From CAYJBH01 sp964370605 (GTDB taxonomy: Bacteria > Bacillota > Clostridia > Oscillospirales > Ruminococcaceae), in contig CAYJJX010000010.1 of the NCBI GenBank assembly GCA_964370605.1, positions 16,357 to 80,356 of the forward strand: a DNA stretch of 64,000 nucleotides, in the 5' to 3' direction. The notes below the pieces were generated by a model, which saw nothing but the letters and a program-made list of their open reading frames with translations, was not told the origin of the DNA and ran no database searches. Made by a program: the position numbers and the translations under genes. Of the stretch, positions 35,613 through 44,359 are shown in pieces (position 1 is the first letter of the stretch; the number at the start of each line of letters is the position of its first letter).

Positions 35613-36596
35613 TTACAGCAGATTCTTGCGAAGATCTTCTGCGCTGAGCGGGCTGAGCAGTGCCGGTGCAATGTCAAATGCCGTCTTACAACCACTTTGC
35701 CCCTCCTTCTCAAGTCGATATGCAGCTCTTGCATATGCAACTAAAACCGAGGCAGTAAATTCAGGGTTTGAGTCCAGTTTTAAACTGTATTCAATCACAT
35801 GGTTCATTTCGTTGTTTTGTCCGGTTTTACCGCTTCTTATAACAAAACCGCCATGAGGAATTCCGGCATGATCACGCATTAGCTCTTCTTTTGAAATGAA
35901 TGTAACGGTGGTGTTATAGTCGGCGAAATAGTTCGGCATATTTACAATTGTTTGCTCTATTTTGCCAAGGTCGGCACCTTCTTTTGCAACGACAAAACAC
36001 TCTCTTGTGTGTTTTTCACGGGTGGAAAGATTCGGGTTTTCGCCGTTTCGTACCGATTGAAGAGCAGAGTCGACCGGCACGGTATATTGACGCGCATCTT
36101 CCACGCCTTCAACACGTCTTATTGCGTCGGAATGTCCTTGACTCACGCCGCGTCCCCAAAAGGTGTAATCTTCACCGACCGGGAGAACCGCACCTGCATA
36201 GACACGGTTTATCGAGAACATACCGGGATCCCAACCGACCGAAATGACTGCAACCTTGCCGGCTTTTTTTGCAACAGTGTCTACGGCGTCAAAATGCACC
36301 GGAATATTGGCATGAGTATCGAAGCTATCGACCACATTGAAATGCTCTGCAAACTGCGGTGTTTGAACCGGAAGATCTGTTGCGCTGCCGCCACAAAGAA
36401 TCATGACATCAATGTCGTTTTTCATTTCAATCGCCTTGTCGACCGAGTATACACCGACACCGGGTGTTAAAATCTTCAACGACTCGGGTGCACGTCTTGT
36501 GAATACTGCAACCAGCTTCATGTCAGGATTTTGTTTTAAAGAACACTCAACCCCCCTGCCAAGGTTGCCGTAACCCAGAATACCAACTTTAATCAT
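35613..36596 (-). CDS. ddh: meso-diaminopimelate dehydrogenase
   Basis: 327 residues from ATG 36596, chosen because AAAGGGA lies 8 bases upstream and GILGYGNLGRG (NADP-binding) follows at once; 36647 would add 17 unlikely residues. DSFDTHANIPVHFD, VGWDPGMFSINR and WGRGVSQGHSDAIRR are family hallmarks for binding diaminopimelate. It makes meso-DAP from tetrahydrodipicolinate in one step, for lysine and peptidoglycan. The gene stands alone and diverges from the GH3 gene. Confidence 0.95.
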   Translation of the reverse strand: MIKVGILGYGNLGRGVECSLKQNPDMKLVAVFTRRAPESLKILTPGVGVYSVDKAIEMKNDIDVMILCGGSATDLPVQTPQFAEHFNVVDSFDTHANIPVHFDAVDTVAKKAGKVAVISVGWDPGMFSINRVYAGAVLPVGEDYTFWGRGVSQGHSDAIRRVEGVEDARQYTVPVDSALQSVRNGENPNLSTREKHTRECFVVAKEGADLGKIEQTIVNMPNYFADYNTTVTFISKEELMRDHAGIPHGGFVIRSGKTGQNNEMNHVIEYSLKLDSNPEFTASVLVAYARAAYRLEKEGQSGCKTAFDIAPALLSPLSAEDLRKNLL

Positions 36597-36828
36597 ATTG
36601 CTTATCCCTTTCATAATGTTCTGTTCGGTTTCGTTACCCGATAGCAAAAATTCACTGAATTAAGCCGAAAAGGAACAAAACGCTGTTGCTTGTTGTTTTT
36701 TTCTATTATAGCAGATTGATCGGGTATTTGCCAGTAAAAAATTTATCCCATATCGATTGCAATTTTGCCACTTTTGCAATAAAAATACTATTTTAACTTA
36801 AATTTAGTATTTAAAGAAGCGGCATGAT

Positions 36829-36860
36829 TTGATAAAATGATATCAAACAGTAACTGTTTG
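36829..36860. promoter_or_regulatory. Two overlapping palindromes in the ddh-GH3 intergenic region
   Basis: TTGATA-N6-TATCAA (36829-36846) overlaps an 8+1+8 palindrome, CAAACAGTAACTGTTTG (36844-36860). They sit about 90-120 bases before the GH3 gene and are likely repressor or activator sites for it. The rest of the 36597-36947 gap holds a TATAAT on the minus strand (36710-36705), suited to ddh, and no gene that I can see. Confidence 0.5.
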
Positions 36861-36947
36861 GTAGTTTTGCACTTTATCGGTAATTGAAGTCGTATAGTTT
36901 TATTAGGTGGATAACGATGCAAAGCAATTGTAGAAAGGGAGAAGACA

Positions 36948-39077
36948 ATGAAAGATATTAGCAGCTTTGATACCTACATAAATGATCTGTATGATTTAAT
37001 GACCGATGAAGAGAGAATACTACAGCTTGCCTCTTTTTTTCCAAACGGTGTAAAAAGACTCGGTATTGCTAACATGCAACAGGGAGAGTGTTTGCATGGT
37101 GTGGCGGCCGATGATGCCACATCATTTCCACAGGCGATTGCACTGGGTGCGACCTTCAATCCTTCGTTGGTTGAAAAGGTTGCAGCGGTGATTGCAGAGG
37201 AGGCAAGAGCGCTCGGTATTCACCATTGCTATACTCCAATGCTCGGAGTTGCGCGAGACATACGCTGGGGGAGGACAGAAGAAGCATATGGCGAAGACCC
37301 TTGTCTTGTGTCTGAAATTGGTGTCGCATTTATTAACGGCCTTCAGGGTGTTGGTGAAGAGAGGTTTTCCGAAAAACACGTTGTAGCTACAGCTAAGCAT
37401 TTTGTCGCCGATGCGGAGCCACTTTCGGGCAATAACGGTGCGAGTGTTGATATTTCGGAACGGCTTTTGCGTGAAGTACATCTACCACCCTTTGAGGCGG
37501 CGGTAAAGAGGGCGAATGTTTCGTCGGTTATGCCGGCGCACCATGCGCTTAACGGAGTGCCTTGTCATATTAATAAACATATTTTACAGGAAATACTACG
37601 AGACGAGTGGGGATTTGAAGGAATACTTGTCTCAGATAATGGCGACATTCGCTGTTTGAGAAACTTGATGGGAACGACAGATAATTTGCTGGAAGCTGCG
37701 ATTCTTTCACTTTCTGCCGGTGTTGACACCGAACTTGCGTGGCTTTGCCCTATGGGCAAAAATCGCGCCTATGGTCCGGAGTTGTTGCAGGCGTGCAAAG
37801 ACGGAAAGATATCTTCAAAGGTGTTGGAACTTTCGGTAAAGAGAGTCTTAAAAATGAAACAACTTCTTGGACTGCTCGATGTGAAAGAGGTTGAGGTTGA
37901 AGAGGAATATTTTGAGTTCATGGGCGATGAGTCGGGTGATGAACATATTCACTATGCCGATACAATGCGCTCATTTGGCATCAAATCACACGATTGGGTT
38001 GAGACGCTCAACCGTGAGAGTACCAAAGAACTTGCAAAACATGCGGCAGATCAGGCAATAGTTCTTCTGAAAAATGAGAACAAACTTTTACCGCTCTCAA
38101 AAGAAAAGCATAAGAAGATAGCGATCATTGGCCCGAACGCCGACACGAGATTGCTTGGAGGATATTCCACAAAAAAACCGAGATACTTTGTGAGTGTGCT
38201 GGACGGTATCAAGAATTTAGTCGGCAACGATTGTGAAATAATACATGTTGAAGGCTGTGATCCGCTTGGCTTTGTCGCTACCGATATTGACGCGGCTGTT
38301 TCGGCGGCGGCTGTTGCAGATGTTGTTATACTTGCCGTTGGTGGAAATGAGCAGACCTGTAAAGAAAATCAGGATGTTGACACGCTTGATTTTGTAGGCG
38401 ATCAATCAGAACTTGTGAAAAGAGTCTATGACGCCAATAATAATGTTGTTATGGTGATGTTTCATGGTCGTCCGAACTCGATAGAATGGGAAAGTGAGAA
38501 TATACCGGCAATACTTGAGTGCTTTTATCTTGGTCAAGAGTGCGGCAATGCCGTTGCCGATACTCTTTTCGGTATTGTCAATCCGGGCGGAAAAATGCCA
38601 CTCAGCGTTCCGAGAAATGTCGGACAGTGCCCTGCGTTTTATAATAAATATCCCTTTGGTAGAGAACAAAACTATTATGAATCATCCCACCTACCACTCT
38701 ATGCATTCGGACATGGTATTAGCTACACCGAATTTGAAATCGGATTGCCGATTGCACAAAAAAATACATTTACTGCCGATGAGAGTAACATAATATCGGT
38801 ATCACTAAAGAACATCGGAGCTTATGACGGAGATGAAGTTGTACAGATGTATATACATGATACAATTTCAAGCATGGTGCGCCCTTGTAAAGAGCTAAAG
38901 GCGTTCAAGAGAGTCACGCTGAAAAAAGGAGAGAGTACTGTCGTTGAGTTTGAGCTTACTAGCGAGATGTTACGGTTTTGGAAGGACGATAGATTTATTG
39001 TTGAGCCGGGAGAATTCAAAATTATGATCGGTAGCAACAGCGTTGACACAAATGATATTACGGTAACACTAATTTAA
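36948..39077 (+). CDS. GH3 family beta-glucosidase-like enzyme
   Basis: 709 residues without a signal peptide, so probably cytoplasmic. The N-terminal barrel has RWGRTEEAYGEDP, TAKHFVA and EGILVSDNGDI, where D230 is the likely nucleophile. A second alpha/beta domain (about 385-600) contains NKLLPLSKEK and IIGPNA. A C-terminal fibronectin III-like domain is at about 615-705. The family removes terminal beta-linked sugars; the exact sugar is unknown. GAAAGGGAG lies before the start, and overlapping palindromes upstream suggest specific regulation. Confidence 0.92.
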   Translation: MKDISSFDTYINDLYDLMTDEERILQLASFFPNGVKRLGIANMQQGECLHGVAADDATSFPQAIALGATFNPSLVEKVAAVIAEEARALGIHHCYTPMLGVARDIRWGRTEEAYGEDPCLVSEIGVAFINGLQGVGEERFSEKHVVATAKHFVADAEPLSGNNGASVDISERLLREVHLPPFEAAVKRANVSSVMPAHHALNGVPCHINKHILQEILRDEWGFEGILVSDNGDIRCLRNLMGTTDNLLEAAILSLSAGVDTELAWLCPMGKNRAYGPELLQACKDGKISSKVLELSVKRVLKMKQLLGLLDVKEVEVEEEYFEFMGDESGDEHIHYADTMRSFGIKSHDWVETLNRESTKELAKHAADQAIVLLKNENKLLPLSKEKHKKIAIIGPNADTRLLGGYSTKKPRYFVSVLDGIKNLVGNDCEIIHVEGCDPLGFVATDIDAAVSAAAVADVVILAVGGNEQTCKENQDVDTLDFVGDQSELVKRVYDANNNVVMVMFHGRPNSIEWESENIPAILECFYLGQECGNAVADTLFGIVNPGGKMPLSVPRNVGQCPAFYNKYPFGREQNYYESSHLPLYAFGHGISYTEFEIGLPIAQKNTFTADESNIISVSLKNIGAYDGDEVVQMYIHDTISSMVRPCKELKAFKRVTLKKGESTVVEFELTSEMLRFWKDDRFIVEPGEFKIMIGSNSVDTNDITVTLI

Positions 39078-39151
39078 AGCATACAGAGCAATTAAAAGTC
39101 CATATAACTATATCACGTGATGTATTGATTTGATATACGAGGAATTTAACA

Positions 39152-39199
39152 AATAACCTCCTCTTGGCATAGTATGTATCACAGCCAAGGGAGGTTATT
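39152..39199 (+). promoter_or_regulatory. Hairpin that buries the ribosome binding site of the amidase-like gene
   Basis: Bases 39152-39168 pair with 39184-39199 over 16 bp with a single bulged T; the loop is 15 bases. The right arm contains the whole ribosome binding site AAGGGAGG (39187-39194) and ends one base before the ATG at 39200. CCTCC in the left arm pairs with GGAGG. There is no T-run after it on the plus strand, so translation control is more likely than termination. Confidence 0.75.
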
Positions 39200-39886
39200 A
39201 TGATTGAAACTATAAAAGAATTTATCGAGATTTCTCGCCTGCGACCTGCGGTAAAACGAAATGATTTCAAATCGGTTCTACTGCATGAAAAACAGGGCGG
39301 CAGAGGAGAGGATGCGGCGTATCATGCAAGGCTTGCAGCAAATGCAAACTTTGTAAATAGGCTTTTCTCTGCACATTATTATGTCGATGATCGACAGATC
39401 ATAAATATTATTCCGGATGATGAGATAGCAATTCATTCAGACGCAGATAAAAATAACAGTACAGTTGCGGTGTGCATGTGCGTGTATCCGCAGTGCGATT
39501 ATGATGCACTAATCTCAAATACCGAGAGCATCATTTATAACATTTTAGTGAGAAACGGCATAAAACTGGTGAGTGATGCTCTAACTCTTTCTGACGCTCT
39601 GTCAGAAGTCGGCTCAAGATTTATGACGGAAAATCGATTTGCGTCTATCGCAAAAAATTTACAAAAAAGTTTATTGTCGAATAGCTACTCTGATGATAGT
39701 AGCAAGTCGCAAGAAGCAGATAGTACTGCCACTGTTTCAGCCGATTACAATTCGTTGCCAAAGTCAGGAGAAGGTGAGCCTAAGACACCACCGGTGCGAG
39801 TAGACGAGGGTGAATATCCCCCTGCGTCCACCGAAGCGGAAAGCATCGATATTTTGGAGTTAGCGCCTTACATGAACCTCACATGA
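39200..39886 (+). CDS. Amidase_2-like protein (N-acetylmuramoyl-alanine amidase fold), incomplete motif set
   Basis: 228 residues. VLLHEKQGG (H29), LFSAHYYVDDRQIINIIPDDE (H59) and IAIHSD (H79) follow the plan of Amidase_2/PGRP-type amidases, including the usual HYVVD-like and IPE-like stretch. The C-terminal metal-binding segment of active enzymes is not found. From about residue 110 the protein diverges and ends in a low-complexity Ser/Thr/Pro/Glu-rich tail of 60-70 residues. There is no signal peptide. It may be inactive, phage-derived or a binding protein. Its ribosome binding site is sequestered in a hairpin. Confidence 0.65.
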   Translation: MIETIKEFIEISRLRPAVKRNDFKSVLLHEKQGGRGEDAAYHARLAANANFVNRLFSAHYYVDDRQIINIIPDDEIAIHSDADKNNSTVAVCMCVYPQCDYDALISNTESIIYNILVRNGIKLVSDALTLSDALSEVGSRFMTENRFASIAKNLQKSLLSNSYSDDSSKSQEADSTATVSADYNSLPKSGEGEPKTPPVRVDEGEYPPASTEAESIDILELAPYMNLT

Positions 39887-39903
39887 TCAAGATGTGATTT
39901 GAA

Positions 39904-39952
39904 ACAAAAACCGAGCCGTCATCATCAAATGTGGTGACAGCTCGGTTTTTGT
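39904..39952. terminator. Terminator between the amidase-like gene and the MazG remnant/proS
   Basis: An outer 13-bp stem (39904-39916 with 39940-39952) continues into an inner 7-bp stem (39918-39924 with 39932-39938), with A and T runs at its base. It can serve both converging strands, and on the minus strand it ends the proS unit. Confidence 0.88.
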
Positions 39953-40101
39953 GAAGAGGTGGAGCAAGAGATTGCATAATAGATAATATCCCATAGCTCC
40001 TCATCTATTGTATCTTTTATATCGTCAGCCTTTCTTTTTATCGAGTTTTTTCTAATTGCTCTTGAAAGTTCACCGATTTCCTCCGATAATTTCAGGAAAT
40101 A
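39925..40101 (-). pseudogene. Remnant of a MazG-like nucleotide pyrophosphohydrolase
   Basis: Between proS and its terminator the minus strand has an open frame of 58 codons, without an ATG, GTG or TTG start and preceded by an in-frame TAG (40104-40102). It reads FLKLSEEIGELSRAIRKN and then DTIDEELWDIIYYAISCS. This carries both halves of the MazG metal-binding signature, ExxE (EEIGE) and ExxD (EELWD), and the typical aromatic stretch after it. The N-terminal part and the C-terminal helices are missing, and the frame runs into the terminator hairpin. It is most likely a decayed gene. Confidence 0.65.
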
Positions 40102-40124
40102 CTAATTTTGCAGCATTCACAAAA

Positions 40125-41882
40125 TCAGTAAACTACCGGTGGAGCTAGGGGGCTCTTACCGGTCGATAGACCTAAAAGCTGCAGTACGATTTCTTTTGTA
40201 CGCTCGCCGCAGTCTTTGACCGCTATTTTTTCGGACAGTGTTTTATCTCTTGAAACAATCTCACAGCAATTTTCTTTAAGATTTCTGGGGCTGACAATGA
40301 CGCGAATAGGAACACCTAAAAGATCGGCATCAGAGAACATAACGCCTGCGCTCACGGAACGATCGTCATATATGACCTCGATACCGTTTTCTTTGAGATT
40401 TGCATAGAGTTCATCTGCTGTCTTTTTTACATTTTCATCGTCGGGACGTACGGCACAAATATGAACCTGCCAAGGTGCAATAGCCATAGGCCAGATGGGA
40501 CCGTATTCATCGTGATACGCTTCACAGACCGATGCCGCAAGACGTCCGACACCAATGCCATAGCAACCCATGATCGGAACGTTTGTTTCACCGTTTTCAT
40601 CAAGATAGTTCATCTGCATGGATTCGGTGTATTTTGTTCCGAGCTGGAATATGTTGCCGACCTCGATTCCTCGGCTAATCTGCAAGCTGTTTTTTTTGCA
40701 TGTCGGACAGATGCCGCCTTCCTTTACCTTTGAAACATCGACAAATTCAATATCGCTTGAGACGTCACGGGAAAGATCCAGCCCAGTATTGTGGTAATCT
40801 TTTTTGTTTGCGCCACAAACAAGGTTGTTGGTATTTTGAAGAGTCGTATCGTATAATACGGTGCAGTCGACAGGGAAATCACATGGTCCGATAAAACCAG
40901 CTACTATGCCACATTCATCGTCGATGATTGCAGGATACACTTCACAACCAAGCACCTTTTTAAGTTTTGCTTCATTCACTTCATAATCGCCACGCAAAAA
41001 CAACACTACATAACTATTGTCGCTGTTTCTTTGATAGACAACTGCCTTACAGCTTTTTTCCTGCGGCAGTTTCACGAAGTTACAAACATCTTCGATAGAT
41101 TCCATGTCGGGAGTGTGTATCGGAGCTAGCGGAGAGGACTGCTCGTCAGACGTGTTGTTGACAATATTTTCAGCCGCTTCCATGTTGGCGCTATAACCGC
41201 ACTTTGCACAGGTAACCACCGTGTCTTCACCAACCGGAGTCAACAACATAAATTCATGAGAAAGGTTTCCACCCATCATTCCGGAATCGGAAGCAACAGA
41301 GATGACTTCCGGCAGTCCGGCGCGTTTAAATATACGCTCGTATGCCTTATGACACTGCTCGTAATATTGCTCAAGATCTTCCTGAGATGTATGGAAAGAA
41401 TAAGCGTCTTTCATGGTGAATTCACGCACACGAATCAATCCTCCACGAGGACGTGCCTCGTCACGGAATTTTGTCTGTATCTGGTAGATCATGAAGGGAT
41501 AACGGGAATAGCCTTGTCCGTATTCACGCACTAACTGTACAGCCGCTTCTTCGTGAGTCATGCCGAGGACATATTCGCCACCACTGCGGTCACTCAGGCG
41601 CATCAGTTCACTGCCGACACTTTGATATCTGCCGGACTCTTCCCAAAGAGTGGCAGGCAAGACTACAGGGAAGGACACCTCTTGTCCATCTATCGCATCC
41701 ATCTCTTCCCGTATGATCTGTTCAATCTTGCGAGTGATTCTCTTCATAGGGGTGAAGGAGGAATAGATACCGTTTGCAACATATTTAATATAAGCGCCAC
41801 GCACCATCAGTGCATGGCTATCAATGACACAGTCGGAAGGACGTTCTTTGAAACGCTCACCGACTAAACTTGCTAACTTCAT
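40125..41882 (-). CDS. proS: Prolyl-tRNA synthetase
   Basis: 585 residues from ATG 41882, with AAAAGGA upstream; the in-frame position 41903 lacks support. It is a class II synthetase: TKFRDEARPRGGLIRVREF (motif 2), GMTHEEA, and the motif 3 region YGIGVGR. A YbaK-like editing insertion lies between about 235 and 385, with KSCKAVVYQ and CEVYPAI, followed by the anticodon-binding domain. This is the long bacterial ProRS type. It charges tRNA-Pro, one copy of which is at 1721. It is the last intact gene of a minus-strand run from the DHH gene. Confidence 0.96.
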   Translation of the reverse strand: MKLASLVGERFKERPSDCVIDSHALMVRGAYIKYVANGIYSSFTPMKRITRKIEQIIREEMDAIDGQEVSFPVVLPATLWEESGRYQSVGSELMRLSDRSGGEYVLGMTHEEAAVQLVREYGQGYSRYPFMIYQIQTKFRDEARPRGGLIRVREFTMKDAYSFHTSQEDLEQYYEQCHKAYERIFKRAGLPEVISVASDSGMMGGNLSHEFMLLTPVGEDTVVTCAKCGYSANMEAAENIVNNTSDEQSSPLAPIHTPDMESIEDVCNFVKLPQEKSCKAVVYQRNSDNSYVVLFLRGDYEVNEAKLKKVLGCEVYPAIIDDECGIVAGFIGPCDFPVDCTVLYDTTLQNTNNLVCGANKKDYHNTGLDLSRDVSSDIEFVDVSKVKEGGICPTCKKNSLQISRGIEVGNIFQLGTKYTESMQMNYLDENGETNVPIMGCYGIGVGRLAASVCEAYHDEYGPIWPMAIAPWQVHICAVRPDDENVKKTADELYANLKENGIEVIYDDRSVSAGVMFSDADLLGVPIRVIVSPRNLKENCCEIVSRDKTLSEKIAVKDCGERTKEIVLQLLGLSTGKSPLAPPVVY

Positions 41883-41904
41883 ATAAAATCCTTTTCTGTA
41901 CACA

Positions 41905-41940
41905 TGTGACTATCGGGGAATGTTTCGCCCGATAGTCACA
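41905..41940 (-). promoter_or_regulatory. Hairpin in the proS leader
   Basis: A 13-bp perfect stem (41905-41917 with 41928-41940) with a 10-base loop lies 22 bases before the proS start. There is no T-run after it in the direction of proS, but a T-rich stretch follows on the other strand. It may stabilise or modulate the proS message. No T-box sequence is present. Confidence 0.5.
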
Positions 41941-41957
41941 AATTATTTTTGTATTAT

Positions 41958-42875
41958 TTAGTTGTTGTTGATGTTGCAGATTTCGTTCAAAATTCTCGGC
42001 AGATTCTCCGAAATGGTATCGCTGGAAAATTGACAAGTACCGACGGCACGGTGTCCGCCACCGCCGTATTTGAGCATCAGATTGCCGACGTTTACTTTGC
42101 TGGTTCGATCAAGGATACTGTGACCAACGGCGACACTGCAACCCTGACGATTGCGTCCATCAACGATCCAGACCGAAATGCTAATATTCGGATATAGGCT
42201 GTAGATAAGGAAGCGGTTACCGGCATAAATTGTTTCGACGCCGCGAAGATCAGTGATCATTACCTTACCTTGCACACGGGTGTGCTTTTCAACCATCTTA
42301 CGGAAGAGGATGTCCTGCTCATAATAAAGCTCTACACGCTCTTTAACATCCGGCTCTTGCATGATCTCTTGAATTGTTTTGGTTGCACACCAGTCGATCA
42401 TCAATTCCATCAATTTAAGATTGGAGATATTAAATTCACGGAAACGGCCAAGACCGGTTCGAGGATCCATGATGAAACCGAGCAAAATCCATTCAGAAGG
42501 ATTTAATATTTCGGTTTCGGTTAGCTTTGCACTGTCGACACGGTCGACGGCGATAAGCATTTCCTCAAATCCTTCGAATTTGTCGGCACCATAGTAGTCG
42601 TATATGACATGGGCACAACTGTCTGCAATTCTGGATTCACCTTTGTATCCTTCTTCGATTGCTCCGCGCTCATATTCACTTGCATGGTGGTCAAACCAAA
42701 GACCACAACCTTTAACATACGGGACGTTGGCAAGACAATCATTTTCGGTAACTTCAACCAGACCATCTTGAAGATCTTTAGGGTGCACAAATTTAAATTC
42801 GTCAATAACACCTACATGTTTCAACAATACGCCACAGGCAAGACCATCAAAGTCTGAACGTGTCAATAGTCGCAT
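41958..42875 (-). CDS. DHH family phosphoesterase
   Basis: 305 residues. The N-terminal RSDFDGLACGVLL supplies the first Asp residues and FDHHASEYERG is the DHH motif. The later GGGGHRAVGTCQF is the DHHA1-type Gly-rich motif. Members cleave short oligonucleotides, cyclic dinucleotide products or polyphosphate; the substrate here is not clear. AGGAG lies before the start. It follows the histidine kinase by 41 bases and precedes proS by 75. Confidence 0.9.
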   Translation of the reverse strand: MRLLTRSDFDGLACGVLLKHVGVIDEFKFVHPKDLQDGLVEVTENDCLANVPYVKGCGLWFDHHASEYERGAIEEGYKGESRIADSCAHVIYDYYGADKFEGFEEMLIAVDRVDSAKLTETEILNPSEWILLGFIMDPRTGLGRFREFNISNLKLMELMIDWCATKTIQEIMQEPDVKERVELYYEQDILFRKMVEKHTRVQGKVMITDLRGVETIYAGNRFLIYSLYPNISISVWIVDGRNRQGCSVAVGHSILDRTSKVNVGNLMLKYGGGGHRAVGTCQFSSDTISENLPRILNEICNINNN

Positions 42876-42916
42876 ATAAATCTCCTATATATAGTTTTCT
42901 TATTTACAATATTATT

Positions 42917-44359
42917 TTACAACCTTTCTCTCGCATTGTCAACAGTAAACCAAAAAGTACTGCCGTTTCCGAGAGAAGAATCTACACCAAAGTTAAAACC
43001 GTGACGAACAAAGGTGGATTTGACGATTGCAAGGCCCAAACCACTACCGCTTTCACCCCTATCGGCCCGTGCACGGTAGTATCGATCGAAGATGAAATTG
43101 ATATCCTCTTTTCCGATGCCTTTTCCATGATCTTCAATATATATTTTTATAGGCGTAACGGTATTATCACAGCCAACGACTACGATTTTATCTTCCCCGA
43201 CATGATGGACCGCATTCTCTATAAGATTATGGATCGCACTGTCGAGTTGTCTCGGGTCAGCGTCAATATATATTTCGTTGTTTGGAAGATTAAGATTGAT
43301 AGTTACGCCTCGCATCTGTGCCATATGTCGCTCTCTTGTGACAATATCCGCAATATATTGACAAAGGTCAAAGGTACAAAGTTCAAGAGGCGTCTCGCCG
43401 CTATTTTGCTTTGACAGTTCCATGACATTGCTGATAAATCCGGACAGGCGATCTGTCTCGTTTATAATTATGTCAAGTTGCTCGTTACGCTTTTCTTCAA
43501 CCTCACCGGTGAAATCACGTATGGTCTCGGCATATCCTTTTATCAAGGTCAGCGGAGTTCTCAAATCATGAGATATGTTGCCAAGAAGCTCGTCTTTGAG
43601 GTTTGAGGTTCGTCGCAGTTCGACCGTCATGATTGAAAAATCGTTTGCAAGCTCGCCGAGCTCGTCTTCACGATCGGTATCAAGTTTGATATCATAATTT
43701 CCGGCAGAAATTTGTTTTGTTGCTTTGCCAAGTTCTGATATGGGAGCGGTAAAATAACCGGCAAAAACGAATGCAATGGCAACGGCTATAGGTATAATCA
43801 AGAGCAAAGAAATATATATTTGTTGGGAAATAACCTCGCTTGCAACATCAATCTGCTCGAGATCGGTACTGACTATAAGGGTGAGATTTCCGTCATTGAT
43901 AAGCGAGCCGAAGACCCTCTGCTGGTTATTGTCCGACTCAGAGGACATTGTATATTTGAATTCGATCTCTTCGACTGCACGCATACGCATGGAAAGTAGA
44001 TTCGCATTGTCAACTACCTCATTACCCGGATTTCCGGAATGCAATAAACACTGTGAACCGATACCTTCCACTATTAGCATGGGTTTCATCGTATCCGCAT
44101 CACTAATTTCAATGCAAATACCGGTTGACGCAAGTTCTTGTATTTCCAGTATTCCGTTTGGCACATTGCCACCGCTCAGAACGTTTGTTACAGTAGCTAG
44201 TGCCTCGGAAAGCTTGCTGTCGAGCAGGTTATTATAGGTCGGCACCAGCAATATCGTCTGCAGTACAAAGGTAAGTGTCACTATGGCAAAGCAGATTATT
44301 GCAATGATTGCCGCAAGGCGGTTTCGAATGCCGGAAAAAAGGTTTAAAAAGTTTTTCAT
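42917..44359 (-). CDS. Sensor histidine kinase (HAMP-HisKA-HATPase)
   Basis: 480 residues. Membrane segments at about 15-40 and 181-203 enclose an outer sensor of about 140 residues. HAMP is at about 200-253, then HisKA with NISHDLRTPLT (His264) and a HATPase domain with N, G1 and G2 boxes (DHGKGI, GSGLGLAIV). It overlaps the regulator gene by 4 bases, so the two are coupled. The signal is unknown. The pair follows the cytidylyltransferase gene with almost no gap and may respond to the cell surface. Confidence 0.94.
   Translation of the reverse strand: MKNFLNLFSGIRNRLAAIIAIICFAIVTLTFVLQTILLVPTYNNLLDSKLSEALATVTNVLSGGNVPNGILEIQELASTGICIEISDADTMKPMLIVEGIGSQCLLHSGNPGNEVVDNANLLSMRMRAVEEIEFKYTMSSESDNNQQRVFGSLINDGNLTLIVSTDLEQIDVASEVISQQIYISLLLIIPIAVAIAFVFAGYFTAPISELGKATKQISAGNYDIKLDTDREDELGELANDFSIMTVELRRTSNLKDELLGNISHDLRTPLTLIKGYAETIRDFTGEVEEKRNEQLDIIINETDRLSGFISNVMELSKQNSGETPLELCTFDLCQYIADIVTRERHMAQMRGVTINLNLPNNEIYIDADPRQLDSAIHNLIENAVHHVGEDKIVVVGCDNTVTPIKIYIEDHGKGIGKEDINFIFDRYYRARADRGESGSGLGLAIVKSTFVRHGFNFGVDSSLGNGSTFWFTVDNARERL

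Noticed and set aside
41883..41957. T-box leader for proS
   Set aside because: Only 75 bases are available before the start, with a simple hairpin and no conserved T-box sequence.
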